Source of the DNA: Rhabdophis nuchalis
Lineage: Eukaryota; Chordata; Lepidosauria; Squamata; Natricidae
Length of the DNA: 64,000 nucleotides
Reading direction: 5' to 3'
Assembly: GCA_039707465.1 (NCBI GenBank)
Contig: CM077643.1
Span: forward strand, 376,147,919 to 376,211,918
The notes under the pieces were generated by a model that had not been told where the DNA came from, ran no database searches, and saw only the letters and a list, made by a program, of their open reading frames with translations. The position numbers were made by a program, and so were the translations under genes. This document shows, piece by piece, positions 20,585-31,740 of this stretch. Positions within the stretch are counted from its first letter, which is position 1, and each line of letters starts with the position of its first letter.

Positions 20585-21900
20585 ATTTGCAATAAGCATA
20601 TATATCTCCATCAGCTTTTCTTCTCTCTACCTATCTTGTTGGGTGTCTTTTGAAAACAGGCTCATTTAGGCCTATTATGACCATACAGTATCTGCTTGCC
20701 AGACAGGTTTAGGAATTCCCAGAAGGGTGAGAGATGCTCTTGCTTATGGTCAAATTAACCCAGTTCCTCCCTCTGCTGAAGGTCAGAAAAATTTGCTCCT
20801 TTTAAAACTAAAAAGGTAGACCTCAGGGGAAATCATGGGAAATTATTTAGCAAATCAGGTTGGTTAAAAAAAATAGGGTTTGTCCATTTTTCTAGTAGCC
20901 TTCAAATTAATGCATTGAAGGGAGAAACGCACAAATAATTGAAGTGTAGGTAAGACCTGTTTGAAGGGTCTATTCTTTTTGAAGAAATAGAAACATCCTA
21001 CCCAGGAATTTGTGCTATTATCAGATTGGTTTATGTTCAGTAAATTAAGCAATTCCATGTAAATTTATTCTTTCAGATATGGTATATCTGAAAAGATAGG
21101 CTTTTCCTTTAAAATATTGTGATTCATAGTAATAATTTTGAAGTGAAGAAACTCTACAAATATTTTGTAGCAAAACAGCACTATGTTTTTTTTTTCTCAC
21201 AGAGCATTGGATTCTATTCTAGACTGCTTTGGATTCCAATTTGTAATATTTTTTAATGAAGTTTGCTTTTATTTCTTCTGAGATTAATTTATCTCCCAAA
21301 AAGGACTGAAATTCTTTAGCTTCAAATGTCTATGTTTTGTAGCCAAGAAATTTTCCATATGTTTACTACTTAATTGCTGGGAAAGCAGTCCTATCACACA
21401 AGATGATAGGATGTGAAGGGGAGGATGCTACAGTACTTAAAATTCCCCTGGGAGATAGATGTTAGCAGTAGAAACAACCAAGGACTACCACCAAAATAGG
21501 AGGGAGGGGGCAAGATGTGAATTTCCACAGGGTTTTTGTGCAAGGAGCCTTTCACCCTTGGAGTTCAATTGTCTGCTACAAGGTAATAGACATGATTATT
21601 TCTAATGAGTTTGCTTCAAAATAGCCCCAGGTGATATGAAAGAACTGTGGGAACTTAAGTGGCAAAGTAGCTGAGTTATCTCAAGTTCAGTGAAATACAG
21701 TATAAATTATGCACACTGCTGTACAAATTCAGGATAGAGCCCATTTGGGTTATTTGATTTGGTTATATTTCATTGGTAAACTAACATCTAGCAGAGTTTT
21801 CCTGGGTAGTTAGATCTGTGAATTACTTCCATGTTAATCTTAGTCCTGGAAATAGTGTCTGATTGTAAAGTTTTAAGGGATTCTTGGCTGATATACTGCA
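20585..21900. other. Unannotated spacer
   Basis: About 1.3 kb with no gene or nameable repeat. Confidence 0.4.
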
Positions 21901-21908
21901 GTTATATA

Positions 21909-22138
21909 CAGGGGTGAAATTCAGCAGGTTCTGACAGGTTCTGGGGAACCGGTAGTGGAAATTTTGAGTAGTTCGGAGAACTGGCAAATACCACCTCTGG
22001 CTGGCCCCATAGTGGGGTGGGAATTGAGATTTTGCAATATCCTTCCCCCAGGAGTGGGGAGGGAATAGGGATTTTGCAGTATCCTTCCCCTGCCATGCCC
22101 ACAGAACCAGTAGTAAAAAAAAATTGAATTCACCACTG
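21909..22138. mobile_element. hAT MITE, 'cagnggtgaaattc' family
   Basis: 230 bp with ends 'caggggtgaaattcagc' / 'gaattcaccactg' and a perfect 8-bp duplication GTTATATA (21901-21908, 22139-22146). Internal blocks 'aaataccacctctggctggcccc' are shared with 26019-26215 and 35160-35376. Confidence 0.93.
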
Positions 22139-22146
22139 GTTATATA

Positions 22147-22572
22147 GTTATTTAAGCTATAACAAAGACTTTAGCCACCCTGAAGTTAATTGGCTTCTGT
22201 GCTGTCAGTTGCTATTCTGAACTGCTACAAAACGTTGGCTTTTCACAGTCTGTGTTGGGGGAAGGCAGAATTAAGACGCCTGGAATAGCTGTGGGATGTT
22301 AGCATCCCTACTGAAGTGGAGGGACTACTAGGCTCCGCTTCTACTTCCAGCTCTCGTCTGCTGTTGAGTTCCTGGAATCCACACCCACTCCTCCTACACC
22401 ATCTATCACTTGCTGAGCCACACTTTATCCAGATCCTCTCAGCAACAAATTCTTCCTCTCTGATGTTCCACACAAGAATCCACTTCTATCTCATACTCAC
22501 TCAGCACCTTCCTTTTATCTTTGGAAATGAGGTATGGGCCAATACCTCTTTTCTAGCAAAGGAATAGAAGAC
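22147..22572. other. Unannotated spacer
   Basis: No gene or repeat recognised. Confidence 0.35.
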
Positions 22573-22580
22573 ATGCTGAC

Positions 22581-22795
22581 CAGGGATGGGTTTCAGCTGC
22601 TGCTACTGCTGGTTTGCTCAGGGACGTGCTACGGCTGCATTCACAATACTTAAAAAGATGCTTCTATGCATGTGCAGAAGCAAAAAAGAAGTTGGTGCCA
22701 CTTATGGCGCCAAGAGAACCAGTTCAGGGGCGTGGCAGGCCAAGTTACTACCTACTTGGCCGAACCGGTCCAAACCAGTAGGAACCCACCTCTGA
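22581..22795. mobile_element. hAT MITE, 'cagggatgggtttc' family
   Basis: 215 bp, ends 'cagggatgggtttcagc' / 'aggaacccacctctg', perfect 8-bp duplication ATGCTGAC (22573-22580, 22796-22803). Confidence 0.93.
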
Positions 22796-22882
22796 TGCTG
22801 ACCACCTGGCCTGAAGTCATCTATATGGCTTCTGTTACTAAAGTAGATCTACAACTCCCCATTCCTGGTTCTATATCTAAAC

Positions 22883-23202
22883 CAGGGGTTCCCAACCTTT
22901 TTTGCACCAAGGACCGGCTTCATTTTAAAGAAAATTTTGCAGACCGGCCAGCGTAGATGAGGAGCGGGGCGGGGGCGGGGGAACAGGTGGCGCATGCGGA
23001 CGCGAGGGGGGGAGTCGGCTCACTCAGCCCTCTAGGGCCTCCAATGGCACGAGCGGCTGCGCCTGCGCTCTCCCACACCTGGTGCACGCTCTGCCAAGGG
23101 GGCTGCCCCCTCCTCCATCTTCCTCCTCTCCGGCCCTGCGGCCCGGTTCCTATCAAGCCACGGACCGGCACCGGTCCCCGGACCGGGGGTTGGGGACCCC
23201 TG
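22883..23202. mobile_element. hAT MITE, 'caggggtccccaacc' family, copy 1
   Basis: 320 bp, ends 'caggggttcccaacc' / 'ggttggggacccctg', perfect duplication ATCTAAAC (22875-22882, 23203-23210). The GC-rich interior contains 'accggcaccggtccccgg'. It is closely similar to 24650-24961. Terminal sequence resembles Charlie-type hAT elements. Confidence 0.94.
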
Positions 23203-23219
23203 ATCTAAACCATTCGATC

Positions 23220-23345
23220 AAACATATTTTTTTAAAATTAAATTTATACCCCGCCCTTCTCCAAATGGACCCAGGGCGGCGCACAGGAATACTAAAATAC
23301 ATACAAAAACATATAAAATTTTAAAAAACTTATTCCAATAAACAT
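23220..23345 (-). mobile_element. L2 LINE 3' tail (minus strand)
   Basis: Reverse of the L2 3' end: 'aaatttataccccgccctt' followed by 'cccagggcggcgcacaggaa'. Only UTR and tail remain. Confidence 0.85.
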
Positions 23346-23374
23346 GTATTTTTAAAATTCGATTCAATTGTGTC

Positions 23375-23558
23375 CAATTCTGGGAGGTTGCCTGGACAAG
23401 TCTCTTGCAGGTTTTTTTGGCAAGGTTTTTCATCAGTGGTATTGCCTCATTCCTAAGGCTCAGAGAAAGTCACCCAGTTGGCTTTGTACTCAAGGCAGGA
23501 CCAGAATTCATGGTCTTTAGGTTTCGCGCCTGATGCTTTAATCACTATAGCTCTTGTT
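23375..23558 (-). mobile_element. Sauria-type tRNA-derived SINE (minus strand)
   Basis: On the minus strand it reads 'atagtgattaaagcatcagg' (A-box region) then 'accatgaattctggtcctgc' (B-box region) and 'agccaactgggtgac', the order seen in the plus-strand copies at 27371 and 60557. Diverged, no longer promoter-competent by eye. Confidence 0.7.
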
Positions 23559-23938
23559 ACTTAATTACTTAGCATTTTTTCATTATTGTTTGTGTTCAGG
23601 AGCTTATCTTTTCACAAGGGCTCCTGAGGAACTCAAATATCTAACAAGCTGTTATGTGGAACTTGTCACACTTTCTTCTGTGTGACCTCTGCTTGCGGTC
23701 ATCAAGTGATTTGGTACCAATTCCCACATTCATTTTTCCATTGTTCTCAGATTACTTCAATCTGCCTCAAATTGCCTATCTATGGACAATAATGGGATGG
23801 ATCAGGATAACAAATTAAGTATTGTTATGGCGTTATCTGGTATCTCAGACTGAGGTCATGCCCAGGAGCCTGGCTGCAATGAACCTTGACAGCGCCATTC
23901 ATTTTCTGAAAACAATGACCTAAAACAAGGGTCCATCA

Positions 23939-24465
23939 CAGTGGTGGGTTCCTACCGGTTCGGACCAGTTTGGCTGAATGGAGCTTGCCCATTCCATTTG
24001 TAACCCAAGGATTCCTGGGAGTGACTCTCGTACCTTGAATCACTCCCTTTTGCCTATGCATTTGCAAATCGAATGCGAGGCTCATTAAGTGCACACGAGG
24101 TGTTTCAGGGTGGAGATAGCCATGGGTGGGGCTAGTGATGGAACAGGCCACCCAAGGGCTGCTTGATCCACTGAAATGCCTCATGCTCCCCACAATTGCT
24201 TTCTCCTCACCCCCAAACTGCTGCACCGGGTCACTTACCTTGTGAAGATCTAGCAAGGTCTCCTCCTCTCTTGGTTCAGGTCTCCGCAGGCCTTGCCGGC
24301 CAAAATGGAGCTTCTGAGGAGCAGATTCACCCCTCAGAAGCTCCGTCTGGGTGTCCAGAGGTCTTGGCTGATATGTTGCCGGCCGAAATGGAGCTTCTGA
24401 GGGGTAGATCCAGATTCTTCTTTCTATTGCTATGGATCCTGAAGCTCTGGCTACATAACTGATTA
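23939..24465. mobile_element. hAT element, left end only recognised
   Basis: Left terminus 'cagtggtgggttcctacc' at 23939 belongs to the 'cagtggtggg' group. The candidate 8-bp duplication GTCCATCA precedes it, but no matching right end was found. The right boundary is arbitrary. The interior has a direct repeat of 'cggccnaaatggagcttctg' (24297-24317 and 24380-24399). Confidence 0.45.
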
Positions 24466-24649
24466 GGGAAAATAGTAGCAAAGCTACAGGAATAATGTAT
24501 GATTAAAGGGTGAAAGCATTTGTATTCTACTTATGCAGTGGATAACTAGGCGTCTTATGTTTTTCTAGTGGGAGGCCTCTCAAAATGAGGGTTGGAAAAG
24601 TACACTTTCATTTTGATTAAACTGTGAATTTCTGACCATGCAGCTAGAG

Positions 24650-24961
24650 CAGGGGTCCCCAACCTTTTTTGCATCAGGGACCGGTTTCATTTTAAAGAAA
24701 ATTCCGCGGACCGGCCGGCATAGAGGGGGAGGGAAGGGGGAACAGGCGGCGCATGCGCACGCAGGGGGGGGAGTCAGCTCACTCACCCCTCTAGGGCCCC
24801 TAATGGCGTGAGCAGCCGCACCTGCGCTCTCCCGCCCCCAGTGCGCGCTCTGTCCAGGGGGCTGCCCCGTCATCCCTCCTCCTCCTCTCCGGCCCTGCGG
24901 CCCGGTTCCTATCAAGCCACGGACCGGCACCGGTCCGCGGACCGGGGGTTGAGGACCCCTG
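24650..24961. mobile_element. hAT MITE, 'caggggtccccaacc' family, copy 2
   Basis: 312 bp with ends 'caggggtccccaacc' / 'ggttgaggacccctg' and perfect duplication AGCTAGAG (24642-24649, 24962-24969). Interior colinear with 22883-23202. Confidence 0.94.
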
Positions 24962-24969
24962 AGCTAGAG

Positions 24970-25458
24970 AACTAAATGAATTAGCCTGAAGTTTGAACTG
25001 TGTGTGTGTGTTTGTATGAGTCTTTCTCACCCATACAAGCTTTTATTTATGAAAAATTGTTTCACATACCTCTTATTTAACACAATTGTTCTGTCTCAAT
25101 CCTAATGGACTCTGAACAATGAACAGAAATCAGAAATGTGTATTTTTGAGGCGTCCTTTCTCACAGCTTGATTCAGAAAGCACCAAGGAACCCTCATTTC
25201 AACCCCGAGCTACAAATATTCTCCTTTATCAATATGTATTTTTAGAAAATAATCAACACCACTAAATTGTCTGTTCTTAAAATATCCAGTTGTAGGCTGC
25301 AGTGGTGCCAACAATCAGTTTTCACTTGCTTACAAATGAAGGTGAGTAGGGGCCACAGAGTCTTCCAGTGGGATAATATTTGACATACTGGAACCACCAT
25401 CACAGGAAAGTCATGTTTACACCTGTAAGCTGCATGAAATAGATTAGATCAGGTAACA
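24970..25458. other. Unannotated spacer
   Basis: Only a short (gt)n near 25000; otherwise nothing recognised. Confidence 0.4.
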
Positions 25459-25517
25459 AGCCGCCCTGGGTCCTCTTGGAGAAGGGCGGGGTATAAATTT
25501 AATAATAAATAAATAAG
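25459..25517 (+). mobile_element. L2 LINE extreme 3' end
   Basis: Just 'gccgccctgggtcctcttgg' through 'gggcggggtataaattt' and an (aata)n tail: a 59-bp, severely 5'-truncated L2 insertion. Confidence 0.85.
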
Positions 25518-26010
25518 TTTCACAGCAAGACAAGGGTAATAGGTTATTGAGGCAAGCTATTAACAAATCTTGAAAATCTGCCTGTTTCTACCCTTTTCTT
25601 CTTTTCTCCCCAAGAAATTGGGGTGAACCAATCTTAAGTCTCTTTTTAATATTTTCTCTCCTCTCTTTTGCACCTGTTGTTGCCTTACTGTCTTTTGGAT
25701 GGCTTCTCCAAGGTAATTTCCATGGCTCCCTACAACATCCCATATATCTTACAACTGGGGTGACTCTCAACAGATCTCTAAATGACTGGGCTGGATGGAC
25801 AGATTCAGTTTCGGCAGGACAATGCCTGATATATTCTAGTAAGAATATATCTTATGGCCTTACACTAATATAAAGGACCTGAAAATTAGTGACTTTAAAA
25901 GACGTTTTATTCTACCTATTTTTATTCTTCCTATAGGTGGGACTGGGTTATCATATCAGGATTACAGAAATCCAGATAGCTATTAGTTCCATATCTCTTT
26001 GCTGCCTTCT
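25518..26010. other. Unannotated spacer
   Basis: No gene or repeat recognised. Confidence 0.4.
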
Positions 26011-26018
26011 GTGGTCAC

Positions 26019-26215
26019 CAGAGGTGGTATTCAGCAGGTTCTGACCAGTTCTGGAGAACCAGTAGCAGAAATTTTGAGTAGTTCAGAGAACCGACAAATA
26101 CCACCTCTGGCTGGCCCCTGAGTGGGATGGGAATGGAGATTTTACAGTATCCTTCCCCTGCCACACCTATCAAGCCACAGAACCGGTAGTAAAGATTTTT
26201 TGAATCCCACCACTG
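26019..26215. mobile_element. hAT MITE, 'cagnggtggnattc' family
   Basis: 197 bp with ends 'cagaggtggtattc' / 'gaatcccaccactg' and 6/8 duplication GTGGTCAC/GTGGTCTT. Interior matches 21909-22138. Confidence 0.88.
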
Positions 26216-26223
26216 GTGGTCTT

Positions 26224-27003
26224 CCCAGTATTTTGTGGTTCAGATATAGGAGATATATGGAACATTGGACTTACTTTCCCATCCTAGCGAAAGCTGTAAG
26301 TGGCAAGCTCTTAAATGTTAAGGGTCAAAGATAAGGTATCAAACTGCACATGTGTAAAACATTTGTGGTATCTGTAACCATAAATTGCTTAAGGTACCTA
26401 GCTAGTTGTTATGATTTCAGACCGTCACTTAATTTCGATTTAAAACCTTTTGTTTAAGCTTTACTATGGGTTGCTGCTGCTGCTGAGGGCCAGCAACACT
26501 TGAGGAAATTATTCACAGTATTGCCACGTGTCAAAATGATGCCTTTTTTTTTTTTGCAATGAGAAGATTGATAGCTGTTGGGCAGAATGGCCAAGTCTTG
26601 TATAAAAGTCTCAAAGGGAAAGAAACCCTGCTTTTCTCTCTTGCCAAGCATTCACTTATTCCAGGATGCACCTGGGTACTTCTTATTCCAGTCTTGCTTG
26701 GCTCACAGTATCATGGGTGTGGTGACTACACATTAGTCTAATAAATAAAGTTACATGCATGATAGCTCTTATCCCTTTTGCCTTGTTATAAAGTACATGA
26801 AACTGCTTACTGTTTGTTTAGTTATCATTTGCATTGGCAGCTGTAAATATTACATAATGCAAAAACAAAATAAAATGTGTTCGACACATGTTATCCAACA
26901 ATAGGGGGGAGAAATCTATGGCTCTCCAGATGTTCCTGGACCAAAGGTCTCTGCAGCCTGCCATTGATGAATGCTGAAAGTGGTAGTTCGGCATCATCTA
27001 AAG
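26224..27003. other. Unannotated spacer
   Basis: No gene or clear repeat; a short T run at about 26544. Confidence 0.4.
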
Positions 27004-27070
27004 CAGGGGTCTCTAACCTTGGCAACTTTAAGCCTGGAGGACTTTTATCTCCCAGAATTCCCTAGCCAGT
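27004..27070. mobile_element. Left half of a palindromic hAT MITE
   Basis: One arm only: 'caggggtctctaaccttggc' through 'ctcccagaattccctagcc'. The complementary right arm is missing; a complete related MITE starts 10 bp later. Confidence 0.7.
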
Positions 27071-27080
27071 TGCTCTAGAC

Positions 27081-27186
27081 CAGGGGTCTGCAAAGTCGGC
27101 TCTTTTAAGACTGGTGGACTTCAACTCCCAGAACTCTGGGAGTTGAAGTCCACCAGTCTTAAAAGAGCTGACTTTGCAGACCCCTG
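27081..27186. mobile_element. Minimal palindromic hAT MITE, 'caggggtctgcaaag' family
   Basis: 106 bp and almost perfectly palindromic: ends 'caggggtctgcaaagt' and inverse, arms meeting at 'cccagaactctggg'. Perfect 8-bp duplication CTCTAGAC (27073-27080, 27187-27194). RNA from either strand would form a ~50-bp stem. Confidence 0.95.
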
Positions 27187-27522
27187 CTCTAGACGACCAT
27201 AGTTTCCCCAATCTTGTATGCTGTTTCTTATCTATTAATTTTATAACTCATTAATATGAAATTTTGCATTATACTTTGATTTTTAATATATATATATATA
27301 TAACTATTTGATTTCCATGATTCATTGAACTACTGAATCTATAAAACTATAAACACATAAAGTTTGAATAGAGAGCCAGTTTGGTATAGTGGTTAAGGCA
27401 TCAGGTTAGACTGCAATTTCTAGTCCCAGTTTAAGCATGAAGCCAGCTGGATGATCTCAGGCCTGTCACTCTTTCTTAGCCCTAGGAAACAGACAATGGC
27501 AAACCATTTCAGAAATCTTGCC

Positions 27523-28314
27523 AATACAATAGCAGAGTTGGAAGGGACCTTGTAGGTCTTCTAGTCCAACCCCCTGCGTGGGCAGGAACCTTATACCATT
27601 TCAGACAAATGGCTATCTAACATCTTTTTAAAGACTTCCAGGGTTGGAGCATTCACAACTGCTGGAGGCAAGCTGTTCCAGAGGTTAATTGTTCTAACTG
27701 TCAGGAAATTTCTCCTTAGTTCTAAGTTGCTTCTCTCCTTGATTAGTTTCCACCCATTGCTTCTTGTTCTGCCCCCAGGTGCCTTGGAGAATAGTTTGAC
27801 TCCCTCTTCTTTGTGGCACCCTCTGAGATATCGGAACACTGCTATCATGTCTCCCCTGGTCCTTCTCTTCATCAAACTAGACATACCCAGCTCCTGCAGC
27901 CGTTCTTCATATGTTTTAGTCTCCAGTTCCCTAATCATCTTGGTTGCTCTTCTCTGCACTCTTTCCAGAGTCTCCACGTCTTTTCTACATCGTGGCAACC
28001 AAAACTGTATGCAGTATTCCAAGTGGGGCCTTACCAAGGCACTATACAGTGGCATTAACACTTCACGTGATCTAGATTCTATCCCTCTGTTTATGCAGCC
28101 TAGAACTGTGTTGGCTTTTTTGGCAGCTGCTGCACACTGCTGGCTCATATTTAAATGGTTGTCCACTAGGATTCCTAGATCCCTCTCACAGTTGCTACTA
28201 TTGAGCAAGGTACCACCTATATTGTACTTGTGCATTTGGTTTTTCTTGCCTATATGTAGGACCTTACTTTTTTCACAATTGAATTTCATTTTATTAGATA
28301 GTGCCCAATGTTCA
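27523..28314 (-). mobile_element. CR1 LINE, 5'-truncated (minus strand)
   Basis: The 3' UTR (27523-27590, read in reverse) has 'ggttggactagaagacctac' and 'aaggtcccttccaactctgc'. The coding part follows at 27591-28289. The 5' end stops just upstream of the segment following the RT catalytic box. It lies inside a Sauria SINE and is therefore the younger insertion. Confidence 0.93.
27591..28289 (-). pseudogene. CR1 ORF2 C-terminal fragment (232 codons, uninterrupted)
   Basis: Encodes the CR1 reverse transcriptase C-terminal third: 'MKFNCEKSKVLHIGK', '[17 protein letters not shown]', '[20 protein letters not shown]', '[13 protein letters not shown]', '[12 protein letters not shown]', then '[15 protein letters not shown]', 'NFLTVRTINLWNSLPP' and 'FKKMLDSHLSEMV'. 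This order matches avian and reptilian CR1. The catalytic FADD box and endonuclease are upstream and absent, so the copy is inactive. An unbroken frame points to relatively recent insertion. Confidence 0.92.
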
Positions 28315-28444
28315 AATAAACTGCAGGGACATGCTGTTGCTAGGAGTCAACACTGATTTAAAAGCACGGACAAAAAAGTTGGAATATGAACAGGACTTAA
28401 AATGGTGCTATTGCCATTTTACTTAATTATATCACACCATAAAC

Positions 28445-28852
28445 CTCTGTGTATGGCTGTGAAAGTTGGACCATAAGAAAGTCTGAGCGCCAAAGAATTG
28501 AGGCCTTTGAACTATGGTTCTAGAGAAGATTCCTGCAAGTCCCTTGGACTGCAAGGCGATCAAACTGGTCAGTCCTAGAGGAGATCTACCGTGACTGCTC
28601 TTTAGAAGGCCAGACCCTGAAGATGAAACTCAAATATTTTGGCCACCTGATGAGAAGGAAGGATTCACTGGAGAAGAGCCAATGCTGGGAATAATTGAGG
28701 ACAAAAGAAGAAAGGGACAACAGAGAATGAGGTGGTCGGACGGAGTCACTGAAGCAGTAGGCATGAGCTTAAGTGGACTTCAGATGATGGTAGAGGACAG
28801 GAAGGTGTGAAAGAACGTTGTCCATGACTTCACAACTAACAACAACAATAAA
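28445..28852 (+). mobile_element. BovB (RTE clade) LINE 3' fragment
   Basis: Contains the BovB ORF end in order: 'gtatggctgtgaaagttgga', 'gagcgccaaagaattgaggc', 'ttggactgcaaggcgatcaa', 'ttttggccacctgatgagaa' and a 'gtccatgacttcacaac'-type tail, ending in (aac)n. Frameshifts and substitutions have closed the frame. The minus-strand copy at 32777-33268 covers the same region. Confidence 0.88.
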
Positions 28853-28902
28853 CCTCTCTATAATTGTAGTAGTGTAAAAATACAATAAACTTTGGTTGTT
28901 AT

Positions 28903-29325
28903 TATAGAATAGAATAAATCTTTATTACGGTCAAAGACCAGCAATACATTACATTTAACTATATATTAAAAAGTACTAACTTTAAGATATAATTTTAAAA
29001 ATGTCAGCATTATAAGTGGAAAGTAGCATACATGTTCTCACTTTGTTCAGATCATTTGCTGGTTTACCTAGGTGCAAAAGCGTTAAGTATGTATGTAAAA
29101 ACCATGGTCCAGAAATTGTTAGAGATATGTCCAAATGATTGGTACAAGATCACAACTATCCTTCTATAACCAATTTTTTCTTATGGACATTGGGGAAGCA
29201 CAGAATTTTGCCACTGCATGCGTAGTAGCCGGGTTTGTGTCCTGGAGAAGGAGGTCCAGATAAAATTTGACTGTCCTCCCTGGTAATCTTGCTAATAAGG
29301 GGAGAATAAATATCCAGTTCCCTAA
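28903..29325 (-). mobile_element. Possible retroposon 3' end, unclassified
   Basis: Begins 'agaatagaataaatctttat' which, read in reverse, resembles a LINE 3' terminus with an (aatag)-like tail and AATAAAG. The material after the CR1 at 29781-29905 may be its continuation. No coding motif supports a family. Confidence 0.3.
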
Positions 29326-29780
29326 TCATCTTGGAGAAGAGCAACCAAGATGATTAGGGAACTGGACACTAAAACATATGAAGAACGGTTGCAGGAGCTG
29401 GGTATGTCTAGTTTGATGAAGAGAAGGACCAGGGGAGACATGATAGCAGTGTTCCGATATCTCAGAGGGTGCCACAAAGAAGAGGGAGTCAAACTATTCT
29501 CCAAGGCACCTGGGGGCAGGACAAGAAGCAATGGGTGGAAACTAATCAAGGAGAGAAGCAACTTAGAACTGAGTAGAAATTTCCTGACAGTTAGAACAAT
29601 TAACCTCTGGAACAGCTTGCCTCCAGAAGTTGTGAATGCCCCAACCCTGGAAGTCTTTAGGAAGATGTTGGATAGCCATTTGTCTGAAATGGTATAAGGT
29701 TCCTGCCCACGCAGGGGGTTGGACTAGAAGACCTACAAGGTCCCTTCCAACTCTGCTATTGTATTGTATTGTATTGTATA
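29314..29780 (+). mobile_element. CR1 LINE fragment with inverted 5' end
   Basis: The plus-strand body starts at about 29336 and encodes '[20 protein letters not shown]' to 'MLDSHLSEMV' (29350-29697, no stop), then the CR1 3' end 'gttggactagaagacctaca' and a (tattg)n tail. The first 21 bp (29314-29334) are the exact reverse complement of 29345-29365, an inversion typical of twin priming. Confidence 0.88.
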
Positions 29781-29905
29781 TGCAGACCTGCAAGCTCTGT
29801 ATAGCTCACAGTGTAGTAGAACGTGTGAGATATCTTCCACTTCTCTTTTACCACATATACAAACCCGTTCTGCTTGGTTGTTATTATGAGTAAGCTGCTA
29901 AGTAA

Positions 29906-30959
29906 ATTTAAAGTGCTGGTCTTAACAAATCAAGTTCTTCAGCCCGAGCGAAAAATTACCTTCACGGCTGCAGTTTTCCAATAGAATCTGTCCAACTGCA
30001 TTGATTTTCCTGGGAAAGCTCCTATTTTGAGGATGTGAAGGGAGTGGAAGCTAGAGGAACTGCTTTGGGAAATTTATTATATGTCATGTTAATAACTTCA
30101 AACTAATCACAAATGCTTTAATAACTTCTATGTATCCCGTGAACCAAAATGTACTTTCCATATTAGCACTGCTACAAAAATTATAATAATAAATAAAAAT
30201 ATATCAGTAAATAAAAATTTGCATTCTTCCCTTTCTTCAAGAAATATGGGTAACATATGTAACTGCAAACAAATGCAGCATCAGTTTTGTGATCTGCTGT
30301 TTAATTTTTCCCCTCCCAAAATGTTCATTTTTATTTCACAACATTGCCAACTTTATTTGCGCCAATGCATTTAAGGGGAAAAAATCAGTGCTGTAAAAAT
30401 TCCAGTTGTCCTGAATTATTTAAATCGTTTTCAATAAGAACTAAAACACTGTATTTTATGGACATTAATAATAAATGAAGAAGGATCTCTTATTTACTCC
30501 ATGTCCCATATTCTTGTATTTGCTATCACTGCCACGTCCTTTGTTTTTGTTTTATTACCTGTGTGTGCTTGTAGTGTAAAAACATCAAAATCGCTATTTT
30601 CTTTTTTGTTCTTTGTGAAAGAATGATGGTTGTCTATTTGCAGACAGATGTTACATTTCTGCCTGATATTTCTCCTGTCTTTTGACACAAGATAGATTTT
30701 TGGCAAACCCAAAAACTAATGTTAATATAGAAACCTTGTCCAAAGTGGGGGAGGGGGGGTCAGAGGGAGAGATGATGCATATACACTACTACTGGGCTAG
30801 ATTTAAACACAGCCCAATAATATTTATTGCTTTAAATTTAGTTCTTCTCCTCATTAATTTGAATTGGCCTGATGAACAAACATCAGCTGGGCATTTCGAT
30901 AAATAAAAATATTAATTAATTAATGGATTAATTAATTAAGCAGGAAACTCCCTAGACAG
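29906..30959. other. Unannotated AT-rich spacer
   Basis: No gene or repeat identified upstream of the CpG island. Confidence 0.4.
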
Positions 30960-31740
30960 ATAACTTGCTTCTTCGCCCCTCCGTGGCTGAATTCCAGGGC
31001 TGACTCGACGGCAGGAGAGAAAACGTTTTTTTGGAACTTTAGCTGAATCGCAGGCGACATGAAACTAAGACTGCCGTTCTCACGCCTTCGCAACCAACAG
31101 GGCTGAACCTTGAGGGGGAAAAATCAGGGTGGAAAAGTGAAACCGCAATGCAAAGCGCAGCACCTTGGTCGGTCCCAAGTCTGCCCGCTCGGTCGGCCGT
31201 TAAAGGCCAAGGCGAGGGCTGGCCGGCGTCACCCGTGACTTCGTCAAAGGCGCGAGATTCGCCGGCGCCCCGGTGCCTTTAACTCGGCTGCTGGCTGGGA
31301 CTTTAAGGTGCAAACTTCTTCCGTGCAGGAGCGCTTAAGTAGCCTCTCCCTCTCCCCGCGCCCTTCACACGAGAGAGAGAGAGAGAGAGGCCTACGGTAC
31401 CGGGCCGGAAACTTTTAACCGCTGCTCTTTCATACCTGTCTGGAGACGGACAGGTGGATCCTCGCAACTTTCCTGAGGTAGAAGTCTAAGTAACCAGGAA
31501 GTAAGTGCCGCCTTGCGCTTAAGAAGAGCGAGCCTGCTGTCCGTCGTCTGCCATAGGCATCTCCCTGATTGGTGTGGGGAGCAAATTTCAGACCGGGTCC
31601 TCGGAAGGAAGCGTTTTTTCTCGCTAGCAAAACGAGACGCTGGGGGAGCCCGGAGGATCCGTCGCCTCCTCCCTCGTGGTGAGTGTTGCCATTTCTTCCG
31701 GCACCTGCAGCTTCCAGGGAGATGAATGCGTTAGCAGCCC
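30960..31740 (+). promoter_or_regulatory. CpG island, likely promoter and first exon of a host gene
   Basis: A repeat-free, GC- and CpG-rich block in AT-rich surroundings ('ggccggcgtcacccgtgact', 'cgcgagattcgccggcgcc'). A (ga)n run lies at 31374-31389. Two strong + strand splice donors follow: 'aggaa|gtaagtg' (exon end 31500) and 'ctcgtg|gtgagtg' (exon end 31678). No long ORF begins here, which fits a 5' UTR exon. The + strand donors point to the membrane-protein exons from 41959 on, but the link is an inference. No TATA box is obvious. Confidence 0.5.

Larger units (their letters stand above)
27371..28360 (+). mobile_element. Sauria-type SINE, split by a CR1
   Basis: The tRNA-related head starts 'gagagccagtttggtatag' with A-box 'tagtggttaaggcatcag' and B-box-like 'tttctagtccc', then 'gaagccagctgg'. 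At 27522 it breaks at 'atcttgcca' and resumes at 28315 with 'aactgcagggac' and 'gagtcaacactgatt', the normal SINE continuation. The ~790 bp between is the CR1 described next. Confidence 0.85.

Noticed and set aside
27371..27440. tRNA gene
   Set aside because: A- and B-box-like sequences belong to a Sauria-type SINE head; no complete cloverleaf is evident.
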